Positions 1 to 5,703 of a stretch of DNA of 10,410 bases are shown here, piece after piece (positions within the stretch are counted from its first letter, which is position 1; every line of letters begins with the position of its first letter). The position numbers and the translations under genes are program-made. Origin of the DNA: CAZQLW01 sp964639875 (GTDB taxonomy: Archaea > Nanobdellota > Nanobdellia > Woesearchaeales > GW2011-AR9); assembly GCA_964639875.1 (NCBI GenBank), contig CAZXEM010000039.1, positions 1 to 10,410 on the forward strand, written 5' to 3'. The notes below the pieces were generated by a model that worked only from the letters and a program-made list of their open reading frames with translations, was not told the DNA's origin and made no database searches.

Positions 1-287
1 TTAGCAAATATTTTTGGAATTTGTTTTTCAATAATTCCTGGCCCGTTATCTTCAACAATCATTCTGAACCGATCATCTGAAAGTTGAATAAGTTCTACAT
101 TAATTTCTGGTAAAATCCTTGCTTCCTCGCAAGCGTCCAAAGCGTTATCTACAGCTTCTTTTACTGCGATTAGTAAAGCCTTTCTCGGATTATCAAACCC
201 TAACAGATGTCTGTTTTTTTCAAAGAATTCCGAAATACTAATTTGTCTAGCTTTCTTTGAAAGTTCTTCTGCACTTTTCTGAACCAT
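1..287 (-). CDS. top6B: DNA topoisomerase VI subunit B, N-terminal part (cut by window edge)
   Basis: The first 95 codons of a leftward gene run off the left edge. Topoisomerase VI is the archaeal type IIB enzyme (A2B2) that passes one duplex through a double-strand break; subunit B supplies the GHKL ATPase. The reading begins MVQKSAEELSKKARQISISE, followed by the family hallmark RHLLGFDNPRKALL (residues 26-39). The Bergerat N-box is KEAVDNALDAC (E44 and N48, Mg/ATP binding), and the G1 box is VEDNGPGI (residues 78-85). The start at 287 fits family length and lies 28 bp from a TATA box centred near 315, so the mRNA is probably leaderless. Subunit A would be expected beyond the left edge. The identification is firm; only completeness is unknown. 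Confidence 0.96.
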   Translation of the reverse strand, partial: MVQKSAEELSKKARQISISEFFEKNRHLLGFDNPRKALLIAVKEAVDNALDACEEARILPEINVELIQLSDDRFRMIVEDNGPGIIEKQIPKIFA

Positions 288-309
288 GACTTTAAAGAAT
301 AAAGAGACG

Positions 310-320
310 TTTTTTAAAGG
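310..320 (-). promoter_or_regulatory. TATA box of top6B
   Basis: On the minus strand the sequence reads CCTTTAAAAAA, centred about 28 bp before the top6B ATG. That is the usual archaeal TATA-to-start distance for a leaderless transcript. No Shine-Dalgarno is visible before the ATG. Confidence 0.6.
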
Positions 321-391
321 TTTTGGTGAGGTTAAACAAAAAAACTGATATGTTTCCCATATAATTATAGTCATTTTCAATTAAGAAAGTA

Positions 392-400
392 TTATAAATC
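392..400 (+). promoter_or_regulatory. TATA box of the 422-2149 gene
   Basis: TTATAAATC is centred about 26 bp before the ATG at 422, with no Shine-Dalgarno, which points to a leaderless mRNA. The 134-bp gap to top6B therefore holds two divergent promoters about 80 bp apart. Confidence 0.55.
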
Positions 401-421
401 TAATTTAATTATTAAGTAATA

Positions 422-2149
422 ATGGACGGAAAAAAGAGGATTATTATTACGATAGTTATTTCAATTTTAGTTTTAATAGTTTTAGTGGGAGTGACGATTA
501 ATGAGAATTTGGTTGGAGAAGGTTATCGTGGGATTTATAAAAGGATTAGTAATGGGAGAATACAAAAAAACACAGATTCTATTGTTAAAAACACAGTTCC
601 ATCAATATCTGCAAAAGTCTCTTTCCCGACAAAAGTTGGTGAAATCAAAAATAATTTTTTAATGTACAAAAAGGGAATTAAACCCATTTTATGTAATGAA
701 GATAGTAAAGGTAAAGTGGTAAATGTTGAATACGGACCAAAACCAACAAACCAGTTTGCAGCTCTTTGTTATCAAATGTTTGGAAGTTATTTCTGGACAG
801 AATGTAATGCTGGTTCAAAAGTCGAACATCAAGGTAGCGGTAAAACACTTAATGCTGGACAATATGGTGCTTATGTTTGTGCTTTAGATAAAACAAAGAA
901 AAAGGAGTACTGGTATAATTGTGGAGATAATACAAAAGATATCAATTTTAATCTTCCTGAGACTAAACCCATTATTGCAGATAAAGAATTTCATTGTGTG
1001 AATGATAAATGGTATAATTGCCCCAATGATAATAATCCAAAAGCTTTAATTTTCTTTCCAAATCCTGCTATTAATAAAGATCTAACTTGTGTTTCTCTGA
1101 AAAATTTAAAAGATAAAAATACCCTTGATGGTAAGAATATACAGATGAAGTATGTTTGTGAGAAAAAAATCAGTGGAATAAAAAGTGAATCAAATGGAAT
1201 AGTTGAAGAAGTAATCTCACCATGGTCTGATGAAAAAACTTGTCTGCCTTCACTTAAAGATTCTGATTTTATTCCTGGAAATGTTATGAATGAATATGCA
1301 ACAAGCGAATCTAATTATAGGTATCCTGGTCCTCAAGTATATAATAAGTACGTTAATAGTAACGCAATGAAGTTTGACCTTTTATCTGCATATTATTATT
1401 CTGATTTGGCTGCTGAATTCTGGAAAGGGTATGGATGGGATAATTCGAAATATCAGATAACTGTTAATTTGTGGGAATGTTGTACAGGTGGTAGTAATGG
1501 TAAAGAAATATTTATGAACCCATATCCTCAAGACATTAAAGGAGTACCTTTTTCTTCTTGGGCTTTTTTTCCTAATGCTCATGAAGTTGGCCATTCAGTT
1601 CATATATCCAAAAAACCACTTAATAATGGCGTTGATAATATCCATACAGGGATAATCATGGAGTTTTTTGCTCAATATACTGAAACAGCTGTAACAAAAT
1701 CTCCTAAAACGCATACATATTTTCATAGCGATAAAATGCCTGAATCTTTTGACGTTAGCGAAAAATTGACTAATAAAAAAGTAGCAGACTTATTTGGTTG
1801 TACTCTCGACCTTGTTGATTTGTATGTAAAAGGAGAAGGTCATACTTGTGAAGCAACTGTAATGTCTCAAGTTTTAGTGTCTGTTTTGTGGAGTTTAAGG
1901 AATTCTGAAGAAATTGGAGTGGATAAAACAAATCAATTAGTATTCGAAACTATGAATTATTCTTATATAAAAAATTTGGATGGAAAAGGAGCTTATTGTG
2001 AAGAAGGGCCACAAGAAACTTATATGGAGATGTTGAAATTAGCTGATGATAAATTATATAAAGGAATTCATAAAAAAACAATAACCAATGTATTTAAAAA
2101 TCATGAGATTGTAAAAGAAGGAACATGTGTGATCTCAACCATTAAGTAA
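422..2149 (+). CDS. membrane-anchored, cysteine-rich putative zinc metalloprotease (HExxH)
   Basis: A 575-aa protein that I cannot place in a named family. Residues 6-24 are a single hydrophobic segment after a short KKR start, without a clear cleavage site, so it is probably a signal anchor with the bulk outside the cell. The outer part has 16 cysteines, an even number consistent with disulfides. Two similar segments end in WYNC (residues 164-167 and 197-200), each after an earlier Cys (C153, C192). The zinc-protease motif is HEVGH at 387-391. The best third ligand is E414 in the hydrophobic helix IIMEFFAQYTE (E421 is the alternative), a gluzincin-like HExxH-22-E layout. It is the only rightward gene between top6B and the KH gene. 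Substrate and activity are unknown; protease function is inferred from the motif. Confidence 0.72.
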   Translation: MDGKKRIIITIVISILVLIVLVGVTINENLVGEGYRGIYKRISNGRIQKNTDSIVKNTVPSISAKVSFPTKVGEIKNNFLMYKKGIKPILCNEDSKGKVVNVEYGPKPTNQFAALCYQMFGSYFWTECNAGSKVEHQGSGKTLNAGQYGAYVCALDKTKKKEYWYNCGDNTKDINFNLPETKPIIADKEFHCVNDKWYNCPNDNNPKALIFFPNPAINKDLTCVSLKNLKDKNTLDGKNIQMKYVCEKKISGIKSESNGIVEEVISPWSDEKTCLPSLKDSDFIPGNVMNEYATSESNYRYPGPQVYNKYVNSNAMKFDLLSAYYYSDLAAEFWKGYGWDNSKYQITVNLWECCTGGSNGKEIFMNPYPQDIKGVPFSSWAFFPNAHEVGHSVHISKKPLNNGVDNIHTGIIMEFFAQYTETAVTKSPKTHTYFHSDKMPESFDVSEKLTNKKVADLFGCTLDLVDLYVKGEGHTCEATVMSQVLVSVLWSLRNSEEIGVDKTNQLVFETMNYSYIKNLDGKGAYCEEGPQETYMEMLKLADDKLYKGIHKKTITNVFKNHEIVKEGTCVISTIK

Positions 2150-2171
2150 TTTAAGTTATTTTCCTTGATTT

Positions 2172-2741
2172 TTACCCAAACATAATTTCTTTCTTCTTCT
2201 TCTCTAAGAATTTGTAAACTGTCCGGTGCATAGAACCGTCAATCAACATCCCAACGGCTTGTCTAGCCAAAGCCGTCCAAACAACCTCACCGATAATGCC
2301 GACAGTTTTACCATAAACAGAAATGTAAGTATTGGTTAGCCGTTCAATTTCTTCCCTAGCTTTACCGCCTTTACCAATAATTCTACTTTTTAATCTTAAC
2401 ATCACGTTTTTATTTTTACCAGCAACATCTTTCAATTCAATAAGTTCCAATGCATAATCTTGTTTAGTCAACAATAAAGCAATACTGGGATTAAATCCAC
2501 GAGCAATAGCTTTAACAATTTCTTTTGCTGTATATAATTTAATTCCATCATCTCCGATAATGGTAACGTCACCATCTTTAGAAATGTCTAATTCACAACC
2601 TGCTTGTTCTTCAATAAGTTTTTTAGTCTCTCCTTTAGTTCCAATAAGTACCGCGATCCGTTCTTCAGGAATTTTCAGTTCGTAAGAGAATTCATCTCCA
2701 ACATTTCCAGGTTCAATGTTTTCAGGTTCAGTTTCTTCCAT
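2172..2741 (-). CDS. two-KH-domain rRNA-processing protein (archaeal Dim2/Pno1 type)
   Basis: A 189-aa cytoplasmic RNA-binding protein. KH1 covers about residues 21-80 with the GxxG loop GTKG (34-37). KH2 covers about 100-175 with GKGG (123-126) in RIIGKGGKAREEIE. The segment IARGFNP (79-85) between the domains and the ending DGSMHRTVYKFLEKKK match the universal archaeal KH protein related to eukaryotic Pno1/Dim2. That family acts in small-subunit maturation near the 16S rRNA 3' end. The acidic first 18 residues are a poorly conserved leader. It lies 91 bp downstream of RIO1 on the same strand, a pairing common in archaea and consistent with a joint role in 30S assembly, but has its own TATA box. 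Only 22 bp separate its stop from the convergent metalloprotease gene. Confidence 0.92.
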   Translation of the reverse strand: MEETEPENIEPGNVGDEFSYELKIPEERIAVLIGTKGETKKLIEEQAGCELDISKDGDVTIIGDDGIKLYTAKEIVKAIARGFNPSIALLLTKQDYALELIELKDVAGKNKNVMLRLKSRIIGKGGKAREEIERLTNTYISVYGKTVGIIGEVVWTALARQAVGMLIDGSMHRTVYKFLEKKKKEIMFG

Positions 2742-2773
2742 GTTTCTAATTTTAAAATGTTTATTTTTTAATC

Positions 2774-2782
2774 ATATATAAA
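2774..2782 (-). promoter_or_regulatory. TATA box of the KH gene
   Basis: The minus strand reads TTTATATAT, centred about 37 bp before the ATG at 2741. Initiation about 25 bp downstream would give a roughly 10-nt leader. This shows that the KH gene need not depend on read-through from RIO1. Confidence 0.6.
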
Positions 2783-2796
2783 GCATTAAATGCTTT
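2780..2796. promoter_or_regulatory. inverted repeat overlapping the KH gene TATA/BRE region
   Basis: AAAGCAT, a 3-bp spacer TAA, then ATGCTTT form a perfect 7-bp-arm inverted repeat. It overlaps the upstream edge of the TATA box and covers where TFB would bind. Its place suggests an operator, but no regulator is identified and AT-rich DNA makes short palindromes common. Confidence 0.3.
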
Positions 2797-2832
2797 ATGT
2801 ACACCAGAAAATTTTCTCATTTAAGTTTCTTT

Positions 2833-3540
2833 TTAAAATTTTCTTATTTTTTCCATTATTTCTGCTATTTCCGCTTTAACTCCAAGTTTTTTAAAAAATT
2901 TAACAATATTATTTACATCCCGTTCTAACAACTCTTCAGAGTTAGGTGTTTTAACTAAAGTTGCTTGAGAAAAGTCAATCAACACTGGCTTTTCGTTAAA
3001 ATTAAGGATATTAAATGAAGATAAATCACCATGAACAAGGCCAATATTATACATTTTTTTCATTTCTTTAACAATGTCATCGAAAAACTTTTGAGGATTA
3101 TCAGGATATGAATCTTTTAATGGTGGAGCAGGTTGAGAATCGCCAATAAACTCTTCAATCAAAATATTGTTTTTAACAGCAATAGTTTTTGGAACGTTAA
3201 CTTTTCCTCGTTCTGCTTTTATTAAATTTTTATATTCACGTTGTGTCCAAGAAAAAATAATTTCTCTTCTTCTATTACGTAAAAAATCGTAACGAGGATC
3301 TTGTTTAATGTATTGAAACATCCGTTTAAAATCACAATTTTGAACTCGATAAATTTTAATGATAACTTTTTTACCTTTTCTAATGGCAGAAAAAACGTTA
3401 CTTTCCTTTCCTACAAAAATAGGACTAATCAATTCGTCAAAGTAACCTCTACTTTTAAGTTCAAACAAATTCCTGTTTGTAAATGCGTCAAACACGCCTT
3501 TATCTGTCCTGAAACGTTCTTGAGATGTCCTTGTAACCAT
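2833..3540 (-). CDS. rio1: RIO1-family serine/threonine kinase/ATPase
   Basis: A 235-aa atypical kinase of the RIO family, which acts in late small-ribosomal-subunit maturation. The visible motifs are the P-loop-like GKESNVF (44-50), the phosphate-binding lysine K62 in VIIKIYR, the RIO1-type segment FKRMFQYIKQDPRY (71-84), the hinge LIEEF (127-131), the catalytic loop VHGDLSSFNIL (169-179; D172, N177) and the metal-binding DFSQ (189-192; D189). The lack of an N-terminal winged helix separates it from RIO2. Its length is normal for an archaeal RIO1. It starts 29 bp from a TATA box centred near 3569, so it is probably leaderless. The KH gene lies directly downstream. The aIF1A gene, often found upstream of rio1 in archaea, is not here; a divergent membrane-protein operon takes that position. 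Confidence 0.95.
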   Translation of the reverse strand: MVTRTSQERFRTDKGVFDAFTNRNLFELKSRGYFDELISPIFVGKESNVFSAIRKGKKVIIKIYRVQNCDFKRMFQYIKQDPRYDFLRNRRREIIFSWTQREYKNLIKAERGKVNVPKTIAVKNNILIEEFIGDSQPAPPLKDSYPDNPQKFFDDIVKEMKKMYNIGLVHGDLSSFNILNFNEKPVLIDFSQATLVKTPNSEELLERDVNNIVKFFKKLGVKAEIAEIMEKIRKF

Positions 3541-3564
3541 TTAATGTTGAAGATAAGTTCAACC

Positions 3565-3574
3565 TTTATATAAG
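3565..3574 (-). promoter_or_regulatory. TATA box of rio1
   Basis: CTTATATAAA on the minus strand is centred about 29 bp before the rio1 ATG, consistent with a leaderless mRNA. A 6-bp inverted repeat (GTTGAA, 6-bp spacer, TTCAAC; 3546-3563) lies between the box and the start; it may be chance. Confidence 0.6.
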
Positions 3575-3610
3575 TTATCAAGCCAGTAGAGTTAAAAACT
3601 TCACAAAACC

Positions 3611-3619
3611 TTTAAAAAC
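3611..3619 (+). promoter_or_regulatory. probable TATA box of the 3657-4530 operon
   Basis: TTTAAAAAC, preceded by AAAACC as a possible BRE, lies about 42 bp before the ATG at 3657. Initiation near 3640 would leave a short leader that just includes the Shine-Dalgarno. It diverges from the rio1 promoter about 45 bp away. Confidence 0.45.
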
Positions 3620-3644
3620 AAACAAAACTTTCTTATGATAGAAA

Positions 3645-3652
3645 GAGGTGAT
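3645..3652 (+). promoter_or_regulatory. strong Shine-Dalgarno that sets the start at 3657
   Basis: GAGGTGAT is complementary to the 3' end of archaeal 16S rRNA and lies 4 nt before ATG 3657. The GTG codons at 3648 and 3654 are also in frame, but the first lies inside the Shine-Dalgarno and the second is too close, so ATG 3657 is the better start. Confidence 0.75.
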
Positions 3653-3656
3653 AGTG

Positions 3657-3914
3657 ATGGTTAAAAGAAAGAGAAGTAAAACTAAAAAAACAACCAATTC
3701 TAGATTAAAAAAGAATAAAAATAAACAATGGCACGCTGTTCCATTGAAAGGAAGTTTCATGTTAACCGCAATATTAGGATTATTAATATCTATTTATTGG
3801 GTTTATCCACAAAATTCTAATTATGGCGTTACGTTTATCATAATTTTTGGAGCAATGTTTATTGCGTCAATGATCAGCATGACTAAAGCACCAATAATAA
3901 ATCCAATGAGGTAA
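3657..3914 (+). CDS. small two-helix membrane protein with a basic N-terminal tail
   Basis: An 85-aa protein that I do not recognise. The first 24 residues contain 12 Lys/Arg (MVKRKRSKTKKTT, then RLKKNKNK). Two hydrophobic segments follow, about residues 34-50 and 57-75, joined by the short loop PQNSNY, and the end is short and polar. By the positive-inside rule both termini should be cytoplasmic, placing the basic tail in the cytosol near the chromosome and ribosomes. It starts behind a strong Shine-Dalgarno. It is the first gene of an operon with the next membrane protein, whose ATG lies 7 nt after its stop. Function is unknown; it could be a partner subunit of the 202-aa protein. Confidence 0.75.
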   Translation: MVKRKRSKTKKTTNSRLKKNKNKQWHAVPLKGSFMLTAILGLLISIYWVYPQNSNYGVTFIIIFGAMFIASMISMTKAPIINPMR

Positions 3915-3921
3915 AATAATA

Positions 3922-4530
3922 ATGGCAACAGAAAAAAAGGTTTCCTGGGCTTTCCCTTACAAAAGCTTTATGTTTTTAAAGTTAGAGTCAATGATTGTAA
4001 TTGTCTTAGCAGTGTTAGTATTTTTTGCATCATTTCTAAGTTTTGATCAACAATGGTTCAAAGCACTAATTTTTATGGTAATATTTTTAGGACTTTATAC
4101 ACTTTTATCTTACTTAATTCAAAAATTCAGACAAGTGCACGAACATTATGAACTTAGTAGTACCCATCTCACGATGGTCAAAAAAACGAGAAAAAAAGTT
4201 AGAAAAAATGTTATTCCATTAAAAGATATTAAACATCATAAGTTGGACAAATTTGTGCTTGGTGGTTATGTTTTAACCCATTTAGGTAAAAAGTTTATCC
4301 TTTTCTTTAACAATGAAAATGAACTGGAAAAGTTTAGAAAACAATTAACTCAACACTTGAAACCAACAAAAGCTGTTATTGTTAAAAAAGCAGTAAAGAA
4401 AACAACTGTAAGAAAAACAACCAAAAAAAAAGTTGCTAAGAAAAAAACAATTAAAAAGAAAGTGGTTAAGAGAAGTGCAGTAAAGAAAAAGGTTATTAAA
4501 AAGAAAGCAGTTAAAAGAAAGAAAAGATAA
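3922..4530 (+). CDS. two-helix membrane protein with PH-like segment and Lys-rich pentad tail
   Basis: A 202-aa protein in three parts. Residues 22-40 and 46-67 are hydrophobic and form a membrane hairpin with a tiny outer loop. Residues 72-145 (HYELSSTHLTMVKKTRKKVR through NENELEKFRKQL) resemble the beta-strand pattern plus closing helix of prokaryotic PH-like (bPH2/YdbS-type) domains that follow paired membrane helices; this is pattern matching, not proof. Residues 148-202 are a low-complexity tail of Lys, Arg, Val, Thr and Ala. From residue 166 it runs as seven pentads of the form x-x-K-K-K (TTKKK, VAKKK, TIKKK, VVKRS, AVKKK, VIKKK, AVKRK), reminiscent of histone-H1-like bacterial tails. 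The tail should be cytoplasmic and could bind nucleic acid or acidic lipid. A weak GAGGT overlaps the end of the preceding gene. Confidence 0.78.
   Translation: MATEKKVSWAFPYKSFMFLKLESMIVIVLAVLVFFASFLSFDQQWFKALIFMVIFLGLYTLLSYLIQKFRQVHEHYELSSTHLTMVKKTRKKVRKNVIPLKDIKHHKLDKFVLGGYVLTHLGKKFILFFNNENELEKFRKQLTQHLKPTKAVIVKKAVKKTTVRKTTKKKVAKKKTIKKKVVKRSAVKKKVIKKKAVKRKKR
4417..4521 (+). repeat. seven degenerate 15-bp coding repeats (xxKKK pentads)
   Basis: The 3' end of the 202-aa gene consists of seven consecutive 15-nt units, each encoding two small or hydrophobic residues followed by three mostly basic ones. The amino-acid period is more regular than the DNA, so the periodicity is probably kept at the protein level. 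Confidence 0.65.
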
Positions 4531-4564
4531 ATTTTACTTTTTCTTTAATTTTTAATTTTTTTAT
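4531..4564 (+). terminator. oligo-T terminator after the membrane-protein operon
   Basis: Directly after the stop codon the plus strand has T runs of 4, 5, 3, 5 and 7 with no hairpin, the typical form of intrinsic archaeal termination. The next gene has its own TATA box 45 bp further on. Confidence 0.55.
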
Positions 4565-4608
4565 ATCCTTAATAGAGTTTCATAATACTATCATTTGTTA
4601 ATAGAAAT

Positions 4609-4617
4609 ATTTAAATA
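4609..4617 (+). promoter_or_regulatory. TATA box of the 4672-5325 gene
   Basis: ATTTAAATA is centred about 59 bp before the ATG. Initiation about 25 bp downstream would give a leader of some 34 nt that contains the Shine-Dalgarno. Confidence 0.5.
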
Positions 4618-4658
4618 GCCTTATTCTTTAGTTCTAATAAATAAAATTAATATTTATT

Positions 4659-4666
4659 GAGGTGAT
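4659..4666 (+). promoter_or_regulatory. strong Shine-Dalgarno of the 4672 gene
   Basis: GAGGTGAT lies 5 nt before ATG 4672 and is the same octamer as at 3645-3652. It confirms this start. Confidence 0.75.
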
Positions 4667-4671
4667 TAAGA

Positions 4672-5325
4672 ATGAACAAAAAAGGATGGTGGATTTTTGG
4701 AGCAAAGAAAACAGCTCCAGTTACAAAAGAAGTAGAACTTAACCGAAGAAGACTTCTTGCTTCTGCTCGAGCAGAAGCTGTTGAACATTTAGATAATGTT
4801 GTTAAGTGGGTTAAACAGGGCAAAACTAATTCCAAAAGAAATTACAAAAAAATGAACGACATTCTTTTTGATAAAGTTACTTATGAACAATTACCTCACG
4901 ATGTCAGAGATTTTGTTAAAGGTTATGTAGATAATCGAGACCGATTTAATGAATTTACTCCGGAAGAATTAGGTAGCTATAAAGTTTTTATTGAAATTTC
5001 TGGTGGAAACTATGTTGGTAGAGATAAATGGGCATCAAAAACACATACATCTACAACAAAGGGAGATATGGAAATGCGTTCAGACTTTGATATGCGTTTT
5101 ACAAAACCGACCACTCACACTTACAAAACTCATCATAAAGTGGGCACGGATTGGAGTTTTAATAAACATTTTGATCTTTATATTGTTCCTGTAATTAATA
5201 TCAACAGCAAAATTGTTACTTACATTGCCCTTCTTTACAAATTTGGGTCATTAAAAGAACATGCTGAAGCTGTTAGATTAAAAGAACTTGAAAAAACAAT
5301 TTATGGTTGGGTAATGAACGTTTAA
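4672..5325 (+). CDS. soluble protein of unknown function (217 aa)
   Basis: I do not recognise a family. There is no signal peptide or membrane segment, so it should be cytoplasmic. The N-terminus is MNKKGWWIFGAKK. A charged, probably helical region follows (about residues 18-60), including LLASARAEAVEHL. A middle part (104-190) is rich in Thr, His, Lys and aromatics with probable beta strands (YKVFIEIS, HFDLYIVPVININ, IVTYIALLYKFG), and a final amphipathic helix covers 193-213. No catalytic motif is evident. The strong Shine-Dalgarno and separate promoter suggest it is well translated. It follows the basic-tailed membrane operon on the same strand, but terminator and promoter signals separate them. 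Codons 30-36 lie on a perfect 20-bp DNA palindrome. Confidence 0.72.
   Translation: MNKKGWWIFGAKKTAPVTKEVELNRRRLLASARAEAVEHLDNVVKWVKQGKTNSKRNYKKMNDILFDKVTYEQLPHDVRDFVKGYVDNRDRFNEFTPEELGSYKVFIEISGGNYVGRDKWASKTHTSTTKGDMEMRSDFDMRFTKPTTHTYKTHHKVGTDWSFNKHFDLYIVPVININSKIVTYIALLYKFGSLKEHAEAVRLKELEKTIYGWVMNV
4759..4778. repeat. perfect 20-bp palindrome inside a coding region
   Basis: GCTTCTGCTC is followed at once by its exact reverse complement GAGCAGAAGC. The palindrome falls in codons 30-36 (Ala-Ser-Ala-Arg-Ala-Glu-Ala) of the 217-aa gene, about 90 bp after its start, and is GC-richer than its surroundings. It could be a protein-binding site, an mRNA hairpin or a by-product of the Ala-rich coding. 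Confidence 0.85.
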
Positions 5326-5328
5326 AAC

Positions 5329-5360
5329 TTCTTTATTTTTTTCTTTTAGGTTTATTTTTT
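5329..5360 (+). terminator. oligo-T terminator after the 217-aa gene
   Basis: Starting 4 nt after the stop the plus strand carries T runs of 7, 4 and 6 without a hairpin. This fits archaeal intrinsic termination in the 43-bp gap before the convergent gene ending at 5369. Confidence 0.55.
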
Positions 5361-5368
5361 CTGATTTC

Positions 5369-5668
5369 TTATTCTTTACTCTTTTGATCAAACTTTTCTT
5401 TAGCCCGAGATTCTTTCCAAAAAATTAAATGTGAAGCCCGTTTATCAAACAATGATTTAGCAATACTAACAATGTTACTATCTTCATTCATTCCATTTTT
5501 TACCATTAACGCTTTTGCTTCTTGGATAGCGTCATCCATAATTAGAAAATTAGCTTTCTTACAAAGATCTTCAACTTCTTGCTCTTCAGCTATTGTTAAG
5601 AAAATTTCTTCCCAAACAGGATAATTTGTTCCAGGTATGGTTTTTGGAAATGTTTTTGAAAAGGCCAT
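5369..5668 (-). CDS. small helical protein of unknown function (99 aa)
   Basis: The gene begins MAFSKTFPKTIPGTNYPVWE, using ATG 5668; an in-frame TTG directly before it is less likely. The protein is predicted mainly alpha-helical and charged, with no membrane segment or metal motif. The C-terminal part IAKSLFDKRASHLIFWKESRAKEKF (residues 69-93) is distinctive. I have an uncertain impression that proteins with this FSKTFP start and KRASH-x(3)-WKE ending recur as unnamed small proteins in DPANN genomes; this is memory, not a search. It lies 35 bp downstream of the 355-aa HExxH gene on the same strand, so the two may be co-transcribed. A TATA-like CTTTAAGATT (5690-5681) could also drive it alone. 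No function can be assigned. Confidence 0.7.
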   Translation of the reverse strand: MAFSKTFPKTIPGTNYPVWEEIFLTIAEEQEVEDLCKKANFLIMDDAIQEAKALMVKNGMNEDSNIVSIAKSLFDKRASHLIFWKESRAKEKFDQKSKE

Positions 5669-5680
5669 CAAGAATTGATA

Positions 5681-5690
5681 AATCTTAAAG
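5681..5690 (-). promoter_or_regulatory. weak TATA-like box of the 99-aa gene
   Basis: CTTTAAGATT on the minus strand lies about 17 bp from the ATG at 5668, closer than the other boxes here. It overlaps a 6-bp-arm inverted repeat (AAAGTT, TTT, AACTTT; 5687-5701) just after the upstream gene. Alternatively there is no promoter and the gene is read from upstream. Confidence 0.25.
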
Positions 5691-5703
5691 TTTTTAACTT
5701 TTT

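Noticed and set aside
3301..3573. 90-codon rightward frame opposite rio1.
   Set aside because: It is antisense to well-conserved kinase motifs and runs through the rio1 promoter, so it is a shadow of the real gene.
4380..4527. Lys-rich 3' end of the 202-aa gene read as a possible separate histone-like protein.
   Set aside because: It is in the same frame as the membrane and PH-like parts with no internal Shine-Dalgarno or Met start, so it is a tail domain and not a separate gene.
4991..5194. Overlapping 67-codon rightward frame inside the 217-aa gene.
   Set aside because: It has no start signals of its own and no recognisable motif, and the covering frame has a strong Shine-Dalgarno and promoter. 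It is treated as a chance frame.
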